Assembly (NCBI GenBank): GCA_003561145.1
Contig: PWXL01000167.1
Span: forward strand, 1-12,037
DNA: 12,037 nucleotides
Reading direction: 5' to 3'
From: Candidatus Atribacteria bacterium
GTDB lineage: Bacteria; Atribacterota; Atribacteria; Atribacterales; Atribacteraceae
A program made the position numbers and the translations under genes. Below the pieces are notes generated by a model. It saw only the letters and a program-made list of their open reading frames with translations, did not search any database and was not told where the DNA came from. This document shows positions 6,058 to 12,037 of this stretch, in pieces; position 1 is the stretch's first letter, and each line of letters starts with the position of its first letter.

Positions 6058-6726
6058 TTGGCGCTTACTGAAACGCTGGAGGATTATTTACAGGCAATCT
6101 TCCATGAAGAGAACGAAAAGGGAATGGCCCGCGTGAAGGACGTGGCCAAAAAGCTTGCTGTACGTGCAAGCTCGGTGGTTGAAGCGGTGAATCGCTTAAA
6201 GGAAGCCGGTTACGTACTGTATGAAAAAGGTGATTTCATCCGCCTTACCGAGCCAGGTCAAGAGGTGGCCCAGCGGACCTTCGAACGCAACCTCGTGGTG
6301 TATCGTTTCCTGGACCAGGTTCTCGGGGTAGAGCCGGAACATGCCCGTAAGTTGACTTGCGGTATAGAACACCATATGGACAGGCAGTTTTTCGATGCTT
6401 TGTCTGCTCTCTGTTTTTTCTTCGAACGTAACAGTGATGTACAGGAAAAGTTCCGTCGTTTCGCCGACTCATATGAGAAGGGAATGATTTGTGATATGTA
6501 CGCAACCTTGGACCAATTCGGCAAGGGAGACACACTTAAAGTGATAAAGGTCAGTGGTGATGCTTTCCTCCGTCAGCGCCTCATCGCCATGGGATTGACC
6601 CCAGGCCAGGAAATAGTCATAGAACGGGTGGCTCCCCTGGGAGATCCGGTTGATGTCGTGCTGCGTGGGTACCATCTCAGTCTCAGAAAAGAGGAAGCCA
6701 AATGCATCAAGGTCGAAAAGATATAG
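6058..6726 (+). CDS. DtxR-family metal-dependent regulator with C-terminal FeoA domain
   Basis: A DNA-binding metal sensor expected to repress the genes that follow when iron (or manganese) is plentiful. Order: winged helix-turn-helix at about 5-70 (VKDVAKKL, ASSVVEAVNRLKEAGYV), DtxR dimerisation and metal region at about 75-135, FeoA/SH3-like domain at about 157-222 (RLIAMGLTPGQEI, VVLRGYHLSLRKEEA). Metal-ligand positions are mixed: Asp9 as in MntR, Cys101, Glu104 and His105 in CGIEHH as in DtxR, but Asn78 where a His usually follows Arg, and Gln12 where MntR has Glu. The TTG at 6058 is preferred because GAGGTG lies six bases upstream and relatives begin with LTExLEDYL; a GTG at 6049 would overlap that ribosome site and add three residues. 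Its 3' end overlaps feoA by 25 bases. Confidence 0.9.
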   Translation: MALTETLEDYLQAIFHEENEKGMARVKDVAKKLAVRASSVVEAVNRLKEAGYVLYEKGDFIRLTEPGQEVAQRTFERNLVVYRFLDQVLGVEPEHARKLTCGIEHHMDRQFFDALSALCFFFERNSDVQEKFRRFADSYEKGMICDMYATLDQFGKGDTLKVIKVSGDAFLRQRLIAMGLTPGQEIVIERVAPLGDPVDVVLRGYHLSLRKEEAKCIKVEKI

Positions 6727-6980
6727 CCCCTGACAAAGCTTTCCCCCTCACCATGGCCTCTCCCGGGACTTATGAAGTAGCAGATCTGCGCGGAGGTCGG
6801 GAGTTCACCGGAAAGCTTCTCTCCATGGGTGTCCAGGCCGGTAAGCGCCTGGAGCTTATCACCACCGGTGGCTGCGGCCCACTCATGGTGAATGTGGAAG
6901 GGAGCCGCATCGCACTGGGCCGTGGGATCGCTCACCGTATCTTGGTTCGAAATGAATTATCCAGGAGGAATTCTGCATGA
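6702..6980 (+). CDS. feoA: Ferrous iron transport protein A (FeoA)
   Basis: A small cytoplasmic SH3-like protein that assists FeoB. 92 residues: about 20 extra at the N-terminus, then the FeoA fold (LRGGREFTGKLLSMGVQAGK, GCGPLMVNVEGSRIALGRGIAHRILV). The ATG at 6702 has GAGG seven bases upstream, inside the end of the regulator gene; the later ATG at 6753 lacks a ribosome site. Its stop codon overlaps the start of feoB as ATGA. With the FeoA domain of the regulator, the operon encodes two distinct FeoA domains, so one may have become dedicated to sensing. Confidence 0.9.
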   Translation: MHQGRKDIAPDKAFPLTMASPGTYEVADLRGGREFTGKLLSMGVQAGKRLELITTGGCGPLMVNVEGSRIALGRGIAHRILVRNELSRRNSA

Positions 6981-9103
6981 AATCAACCACACAATATGCC
7001 CGCTCATACCGGGATGTGCAAACTCATAAACTGCCAACCGTAGCCTTGATCGGAAACCCCAACGTGGGAAAAACCTCTGTGTTCAACGCTCTTACCGGCT
7101 CACACCAAAAAGTAGGAAACTGGCCGGGAGTGACCGTAGAAAAAAAAGAAGGTCGATTTACGTATGAAGGTCAGCAGGTGGCGATGGTTGACCTTCCAGG
7201 ATTGTACAGCCTTTCACCCTATTCCCTTGATGAACGTATCGCCCGCTCATTCATTTCCCAGGAACAACCGGGCGCCGTCGTTGTCATTGTCGATGCTTCC
7301 AACCTGGAACGCAACATGTACCTGGTATTCGAACTCATGGAAATGGGCGTCAATCTCGTGGTTGACCTCAATTTCATGGACGAGGCCAAAGAGCGGGGAA
7401 TTGAAGTGAATTCGAAAGAGCTTTCCCGTTTCCTGGGAGTACCGGTAGTTGAAACAGTGGCCTTCCGCCGGCAGGGCATTGATGAATTGAAAAAGGCTAT
7501 CGTGGAATCACTGCAAGCTCCTCGCCGACCCCGCACCTTCCCCTTTCCTGAAAAAATGGAAAAATTTCTTCAGCAAACGGAAAAACTTATTGAGGATTCA
7601 TGTCACCATGATATACAAACTTCTTCCTGTTTTGCTTGTGGGGAATGTGCCGCTCCAAACCATCCGGTTATCGGTTTCCCCGTACGCTGGGTCGCCATAA
7701 AGCTTTTAGAAGGTGACCTTGAGGTAAATGGAAACCTCCTTTCCTCATTGCCTGAAGAAAACCGCGAAGTTTTCGCTGGACACCTGCGTTCATTGAGGCA
7801 AGCCGTGCAAGCAGAATACCAGGAAGAACCAGAGATAGTGGTCGCAGAGGAACGCTATGCAGTCATCCATGGATTCGTCAAAGAATTTTTTCACTCCCGC
7901 TCCACAGTAAGCCGCCGTATGAAGCTCACCGACCGGCTGGATAGGTATTTCTGCCACCGCTATCTCGGTTTACCGATTTTCCTTCTCCTCATGTGGCTCA
8001 CATTCCAGGTGACATTTTTCCTGGGTGAATTCTTTGAAGAAAGCATAGAAGGTGCTTTCGAAGTGATGGGTGAGGCAGTTATCACCTTTTTCGGTGGAGT
8101 GGGCATCCCCTGGCTGGGGTCTTTACTGGGGGAAGGTGTGCTTGGAGGAATAGGGGCTATCCTGGTTTTCCTTCCCAATATATTTATTCTTTTTTTGATG
8201 ATCTCGATATTGGAAGATTCCGGTTACCTCTCCCGGGGCGCTTTTGTAATGGACCGCCTGATGCATGCCATTGGTCTGCACGGAAAATCCTTTATACCAA
8301 TGCTTCTCGGTTTCGGATGCTCTGTGCCCGGAGTAATGGCCTGCCGTACACTTGAATCAGAACGGGACCGTAAACTGACCCTTCTCGTGGTTCCACTTAT
8401 GTCCTGTTCAGCACGGCTTCCCATATTTCTCCTGTTCACTTCGCTCTTTTTCTCCCGTTACCAGGGAACGATATTGTTCACCTTGTACCTGGTGGGGATC
8501 ATATCGGCCATCACGGTTGCCTGGGTGTTACGAAAAACCCTTTTCAAGGGCGAAGTGGCACCCCTGATCATGGAGCTCCCCATATACCGTATTCCATCAC
8601 CAAAAAACGTCCTGTCTGAATCATGGCGCAAGAGTTATCTTTTCCTGCGTAAGGCCGGAACCATAATTTTCCTTGTAGTCGTTTTGGTATGGCTTTTCGC
8701 CTCCCTCCCGGTGGGAGTGGAGTACGCTTCCATCGACAGCCTGATGGGAAAACTCGGAGAGTTTTTCGCGCCCCTCTTCCGTCCTTTGGGTTTTGGTTTC
8801 TGGCAAGCTTCTGTCGCCCTCATTTTCGGAACAGTGGCAAAAGAAGTTGTGGTAGGAACACTGGGGACCCTTTTTGGGGGAGAAGCCGGTCTTACGGAGG
8901 CCTTATCCGCATATTTTACCCCGGTATCGGCTTTTTCCTTCATGGTCTTTTCCCTGTTGTATATACCCTGCGTCGCTACTTTGGCAGCCATTAAGCGGGA
9001 AGCCGGGTGGAAGTGGGTTGGATTCGCCATGGTGTATCTCACGGCGCTTGCGTACCTTGTATCACTTGCGGTTTTTCAGATAGGCCGTTTACTCTTTGGA
9101 TAA
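6977..9103 (+). CDS. feoB: Ferrous iron transporter FeoB
   Basis: Inner-membrane Fe(II) importer with an N-terminal G domain, 708 residues, a normal length. Seen: G1 GNPNVGKTS (26-34), switch I with NWPGVTVEKKEG (48-59), G3 DLPGL (72-76), G4 NFMD (132-135), then the linker, RWVAIKLLEGD, and a membrane region from about 330 with both Gate repeats, including GFGCSVPGVMACRTLES and PLMSCSARLP. The unusual part is a cysteine cluster at the end of the G-domain linker: Cys209, Cys218, Cys221 and Cys224, the last three as CxxCxxC. No FeoC gene follows. AGGAGG precedes the ATG, which overlaps the feoA stop. The SDR gene starts 24 bases after its stop with no terminator. Confidence 0.97.
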   Translation: MKSTTQYARSYRDVQTHKLPTVALIGNPNVGKTSVFNALTGSHQKVGNWPGVTVEKKEGRFTYEGQQVAMVDLPGLYSLSPYSLDERIARSFISQEQPGAVVVIVDASNLERNMYLVFELMEMGVNLVVDLNFMDEAKERGIEVNSKELSRFLGVPVVETVAFRRQGIDELKKAIVESLQAPRRPRTFPFPEKMEKFLQQTEKLIEDSCHHDIQTSSCFACGECAAPNHPVIGFPVRWVAIKLLEGDLEVNGNLLSSLPEENREVFAGHLRSLRQAVQAEYQEEPEIVVAEERYAVIHGFVKEFFHSRSTVSRRMKLTDRLDRYFCHRYLGLPIFLLLMWLTFQVTFFLGEFFEESIEGAFEVMGEAVITFFGGVGIPWLGSLLGEGVLGGIGAILVFLPNIFILFLMISILEDSGYLSRGAFVMDRLMHAIGLHGKSFIPMLLGFGCSVPGVMACRTLESERDRKLTLLVVPLMSCSARLPIFLLFTSLFFSRYQGTILFTLYLVGIISAITVAWVLRKTLFKGEVAPLIMELPIYRIPSPKNVLSESWRKSYLFLRKAGTIIFLVVVLVWLFASLPVGVEYASIDSLMGKLGEFFAPLFRPLGFGFWQASVALIFGTVAKEVVVGTLGTLFGGEAGLTEALSAYFTPVSAFSFMVFSLLYIPCVATLAAIKREAGWKWVGFAMVYLTALAYLVSLAVFQIGRLLFG

Positions 9104-9127
9104 AGACAAAAGATGAGGAAGCAATAC

Positions 9128-9895
9128 ATGCCAGAGTCACCCAAACGAAAAGTTGTGGTTACCGGAGGAGCTCAGGGCATCGGAAGGGCAATATGTGAAG
9201 CCTTCCTTCGAGAACAGGCTTTTGTCTCTCCCTGGGATATTGACCGGGAAGCGCTGAGCGAGCTCACGGGCCTTTTCCGGGCACAGAAGAATTTGCTTCT
9301 TCCCCTGGCTTGTGACGTAGCAGAACCCGCATCCGTTGAAAACGCATCGAGCAAGCTTCTCGATGCGTGGGGAAAGGTGGATGTCCTGGTAAATAATGCC
9401 GGTATTTTTCTCAACCGTCCTCTCGCAGAATGTGAACCCTCAGAATGGGACCGGGTACTCGCGGTCAATGTGAAAAGTATCTTCCTCACTGCACGAGCAC
9501 TCTCGCCCTTTATGGCCCCGGGTTCCGTGATCATCAACATCGCCTCCACCCGGGCCTTTCAGTCAGAACCTCACACGGAAGCCTATGCGGCCTCCAAGGG
9601 TGGGGTGGTGGCACTCACACACGCTTTGGCAATCTCCCTGGGGGAACGGGGAATCAGGGTTGTTTGCCTGAGCCCCGGTTGGATCGACACATCCGGCTGG
9701 AAAAAGCAAGGTGTTCCCCCTTCTCCTCCCTTGAGGGATATCGATCACCAGCAGCACCCTGCCGGGCGGGTAGGAAAACCCACAGACATCGCCGAAATGT
9801 GCGTGTTTTTAGTCTCTCCTCAAGCGGGGTTCGTGAGCGGGACGAACATTGTTGTAGATGGGGGGATGACGAAAAAGATGATTTATGTAGAATAA
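9128..9895 (+). CDS. Short-chain dehydrogenase/reductase (SDR family, classical type)
   Basis: A cytoplasmic NAD(P)-dependent oxidoreductase of 255 residues, a typical classical SDR length. Seen: TGGAQGIG nucleotide-binding motif (12-19), NNAG (89-92), catalytic Ser140 (INIAS) and the YxxxK pair Tyr153/Lys157, followed by SPGWIDT and the C-terminal FVSGTNIVVDGG. Asp37 at the end of the second strand (PWDID) favours NAD+ over NADP+. It resembles sugar and 3-oxoacyl-ACP-type SDRs; the substrate cannot be read. The ATG at 9128 has GAGG nine bases upstream, whereas an in-frame ATG at 9113 lacks a ribosome site. It lies between feoB and the cyclase-family gene in one transcription run, with a 20-base gap to the next gene. 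Confidence 0.92.
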   Translation: MPESPKRKVVVTGGAQGIGRAICEAFLREQAFVSPWDIDREALSELTGLFRAQKNLLLPLACDVAEPASVENASSKLLDAWGKVDVLVNNAGIFLNRPLAECEPSEWDRVLAVNVKSIFLTARALSPFMAPGSVIINIASTRAFQSEPHTEAYAASKGGVVALTHALAISLGERGIRVVCLSPGWIDTSGWKKQGVPPSPPLRDIDHQQHPAGRVGKPTDIAEMCVFLVSPQAGFVSGTNIVVDGGMTKKMIYVE

Positions 9896-9915
9896 TAGAA
9901 GAAAGGAGGTGCGTT

Positions 9916-10542
9916 ATGGCTATTATCGATATCTCCCTGCCCCTTGATGCTGATACGCCTACGTATAAGGGTAATGCCAAGCGCAGGCCGAAGATTGAGC
10001 GAACCCGTACACTCAGCGAGGGAGCAAACGAAAGCCGCATCACTCTCGACGCCCATACCGGCACTCATGTTGATGCGCCCTTTCACATGGTGGAGGGGGG
10101 AAAAACCATAGATCTTTTTTCCCTGCGGTATTTTCATGGACTGGCCGAAGTAGTGGAGGTACGCGGTGTAGAAGCAGTCGAAGAATCACATCTTTTGCCC
10201 TTCAAAAACCGTTTCAGCGAAGCCGAATTCATTCTTATTCGTACTGATAATTCTTATACCGACCGCAACCGTGAAGATTTCATCTATCTTTCCCAATCCG
10301 GGGCCGAATTTTTAGCACAACAAGGTATAAAAGGGGTTGGCATCGATTCTTTAGGCATAGAACGCAACCAGCCCGGTCACCCCACTCATCGTGCACTCCT
10401 GGGCCGGGATATCCTGGTTTTTGAAGGTCTGGCACTGGAACACGCCATGCCGGGGCGATATTTCTTTCGAGCCTATCCTCTTCTCATCAGGGAAGGAGAT
10501 GGCTCCCCGGTGCGGGCATTTCTCGAGTCAATCACGCCATGA
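9916..10542 (+). CDS. Cyclase-family metal-dependent hydrolase (kynurenine formamidase-like fold)
   Basis: A cytoplasmic hydrolase of 208 residues, the usual length of the family (PF04199). Seen: the signature HTGTHVDAPFH with His47, His51, Asp53 and His57, and downstream His158 (GHPTHR) and Glu170 (LVFEGL), which match the metal and catalytic residues known in KynB. Members open amides, lactones or similar bonds. No kynurenine genes are nearby; between an SDR and a G6PDH a lactone or sugar-related substrate is conceivable but unproven. The ATG at 9916 has a near-perfect AAAGGAGGT five bases upstream; the open frame extends further 5' inside the SDR gene, but that part is a shadow. Its TGA overlaps the start of zwf (ATGA). 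Confidence 0.9.
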   Translation: MAIIDISLPLDADTPTYKGNAKRRPKIERTRTLSEGANESRITLDAHTGTHVDAPFHMVEGGKTIDLFSLRYFHGLAEVVEVRGVEAVEESHLLPFKNRFSEAEFILIRTDNSYTDRNREDFIYLSQSGAEFLAQQGIKGVGIDSLGIERNQPGHPTHRALLGRDILVFEGLALEHAMPGRYFFRAYPLLIREGDGSPVRAFLESITP

Positions 10543-11906
10543 AAACCTTTGTCTTTTTCGGTGCTACGGGAAACCTCTTCACGGATAAAATTTTTCCCGC
10601 CCTCTGCTCCCTTACCCGGGATAAGCGCCTCACCGATTTTTCTGTAACCGCGGTGGGTCGCCGCTACAATGATAAAGAAAGCTACAAAAAACATCTTTTT
10701 CACACCATACAGAATAAAGATGTAAAGGCCGCCGAAGAACTTCTCCAACGCACCCGTTATCTTCGCTCAGATGCCCTCAAGGAAGAAGATTATCATAATT
10801 TTCCAGAGCGGGCTGGACTGACTTCCTCCGATGAAGTGCTCTTTTACCTGGCAGTCGCCCCCTCCCTGTACCAACCAATCCTTGAACTCCTCTCAACTTT
10901 CGTAGTACCACACATATCCAAGTTACGGCGAAAAATCATCCTGGAAAAACCCTTCGGAGCTGATGCCGCAAGTTTTCAGGAACTCGACAAAGCTGTGAAG
11001 CGGTGTTTTTCAGAAGAAGATACATTCTTCGTCGACCATTACCTGGGGAAAAACACCGTCCAGAATCTTATCGTTTTGAAGGCGGAAAACACCTTTCTGG
11101 AGCGCATTCTGCATCGGGATTTTGTTTCTGAAGTGCGTATCTCTGTGTGTGAAAGCTCAGGAGTCGGAAAACGCGGAAAGTTTTATGAAGAAACGGGGGC
11201 CATACGCGATATATTGCAAAACCATTTACTGCAGCTTCTTACCCTTATGACCGCTGATTCACCACCACTCTGCGAACCGGACCGCAAGGAATGCGACGCT
11301 TTCCTTTTCTCCTTGAGTGAAAGAAAGAGAGAGATACTCGAACACCTGATCCCGCCCGATACAGAGAAAATACATATTGGCCAGTACGAAGGCTACCGGA
11401 AAGAGGTAGACAACCCTTCTTCCATAGTTGAAACCCTGGTTAGTCTTCCTCTCTACATAGATACCTCCCGCTGGAGGGGTGTTCCCTTCCGGCTGCTCAC
11501 AGGAAAGAAGATGATCAGCCGCAAAGCATCAATTGAAGTGGTGTTTCGTTCCAACAATGATCCACCCAACCTTTTACAGGTGGAGATCCAACCCGAAGAG
11601 CGCATGGATATGCTTATTCATGTGAAAAAACCGGGGCTTGGGCTTTTCTCGTTCCCCGTCCGGTTGAATTTCAGTTATTCAGGATCTTTCGATGGAGCGA
11701 CCTCGGAGGCATACGAAAGTATCCTATTCGACTGCTTCACCGGAGATCGCACTCTCTTCCCGGATTCATCGTTTATCCAAGCCTGTTGGCGCGTAACCGA
11801 TACAATAAGAAAGCTCCTGGCTGAAAGAAATGCTCAACCAGCCATGTATTCTCCCGAAACCCTCGATACGGGAGATTTTTGGCCTTCTATCGCTCGGTTT
11901 GAATGA
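10539..11906 (+). CDS. zwf: Glucose-6-phosphate 1-dehydrogenase
   Basis: Oxidises glucose 6-phosphate to 6-phosphogluconolactone, normally making NADPH. 455 residues, shorter than the usual 480-510. Seen: nucleotide-binding GATGN (8-12), EKPFG (136-140), active-site DHYLGK (166-171), EETGAIRDILQNHLLQLL with catalytic His229, then QYEGYRKE and RWRGVPFRLLTGKK. The catalytic pair (Asp166 and His229) is intact, so activity is likely. Differences from the norm: GATGN instead of GASGD, VDHYLGKN instead of IDHYLGKE, and a short C-terminus. The start overlaps the cyclase stop by four bases, suggesting coupled translation. No 6-phosphogluconolactonase or 6-phosphogluconate dehydrogenase gene is in the window. 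Its last codons overlap a convergent gene. Confidence 0.93.
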   Translation: MKTFVFFGATGNLFTDKIFPALCSLTRDKRLTDFSVTAVGRRYNDKESYKKHLFHTIQNKDVKAAEELLQRTRYLRSDALKEEDYHNFPERAGLTSSDEVLFYLAVAPSLYQPILELLSTFVVPHISKLRRKIILEKPFGADAASFQELDKAVKRCFSEEDTFFVDHYLGKNTVQNLIVLKAENTFLERILHRDFVSEVRISVCESSGVGKRGKFYEETGAIRDILQNHLLQLLTLMTADSPPLCEPDRKECDAFLFSLSERKREILEHLIPPDTEKIHIGQYEGYRKEVDNPSSIVETLVSLPLYIDTSRWRGVPFRLLTGKKMISRKASIEVVFRSNNDPPNLLQVEIQPEERMDMLIHVKKPGLGLFSFPVRLNFSYSGSFDGATSEAYESILFDCFTGDRTLFPDSSFIQACWRVTDTIRKLLAERNAQPAMYSPETLDTGDFWPSIARFE

Positions 11907-12037
11907 GAAAACGGCCGTAGGTGACCTGGAAAAACTCGGGGTTTTCAAAATCAATATCTGTCTCCAGGCCCCCCGCTTCGATGTAGTTTTCTCCGAAAAA
12001 TATTCGGCTGTCCCGATGGCTTTCTATGGTTTGATCC
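11887..12037 (-). CDS. 3' end of an unknown convergent gene
   Basis: An open frame enters from the right edge on the minus strand and ends at TAG (11887-11889). The 49 visible C-terminal residues include IFFGENYIEAGGLETDIDF and end GRFLIQTER. The composition (acidic, with alternating polar and hydrophobic residues) looks like real protein, perhaps beta-rich. I do not recognise the family. It overlaps the 3' end of zwf by 20 bases, which real convergent genes can do. No terminator is visible between the two. Confidence 0.45.
   Translation of the reverse strand, partial: DQTIESHRDSRIFFGENYIEAGGLETDIDFENPEFFQVTYGRFLIQTER

Noticed and set aside
9445..9915. 5' extension of the cyclase-family frame, which stays open back to 9445
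   Set aside because: It lies inside the SDR gene in another frame, reads as low-quality protein, and the ATG at 9916 has a near-perfect ribosome site and the normal family N-terminus.

Overview
The window (12,037 bases) looks like a chromosomal segment of an anaerobic or facultative heterotrophic bacterium. The sugar-binding protein has a plain signal peptide with an AxA-type cleavage site and no lipobox cysteine, which is more usual in bacteria with an outer membrane (or in Thermotoga-like groups) than in Gram-positives. Ferrous iron uptake (Feo) and a methyltransferase-like URO-D family protein fit an anaerobic lifestyle. The species cannot be named from the sequence. No tRNA, rRNA, CRISPR array or insertion sequence was seen.

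Left part (1-5854, all on the minus strand; described in transcription order, right to left). A small stand-alone DUF123 / GIY-YIG-like protein (5854-5501) has its own promoter and is followed at once by a URO-D/MtaA-type zinc protein (5459-4296). A 509-base AT-rich non-coding region follows, holding direct repeats, a good sigma70-type promoter, a perfect 16-base palindrome and a possible leader ORF. It leads into a carbohydrate ABC importer of the CUT1 type: binding protein (3786-2539), MalF-like permease (2322-1414) and MalG-like permease (1402-542). A zinc-dependent polyol dehydrogenase of the sorbitol/xylitol type (444 to the left edge) comes next and is cut by the window edge. Two stem-loops lie between the binding-protein and permease genes. 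Together these genes suggest import of a sugar or polyol and its first oxidation. No ATPase gene is present, so a shared MsmK/MalK-type ATPase elsewhere is expected. The permease block and the 3' part of the binding-protein gene are clearly richer in GC than their surroundings.

Right part (5990-11906, plus strand). A promoter (TTGACA, 16 bases, TAAAAT) with a DtxR-type operator at its start point (TTAGGTTAACCTAA) drives a tightly packed run of six genes: a DtxR-family regulator fused to a FeoA domain, a second FeoA, FeoB with an unusual cysteine cluster, an SDR dehydrogenase, a cyclase-family metal hydrolase and a glucose-6-phosphate dehydrogenase. Gaps are 24 bases or less, three junctions overlap, and I see no terminator between them. 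The first three make an iron-sensing and Fe(II)-uptake unit. The last three look like a sugar-oxidation set that may be co-transcribed with iron uptake. A convergent minus-strand gene of unknown function enters at the right edge and overlaps the last codons of zwf.

The points most worth a second look are the apparent joining of iron uptake to the SDR / cyclase / G6PDH genes, the cysteine cluster in FeoB, the mixed metal-ligand set of the DtxR-FeoA fusion, and the layered control region upstream of the ABC importer.
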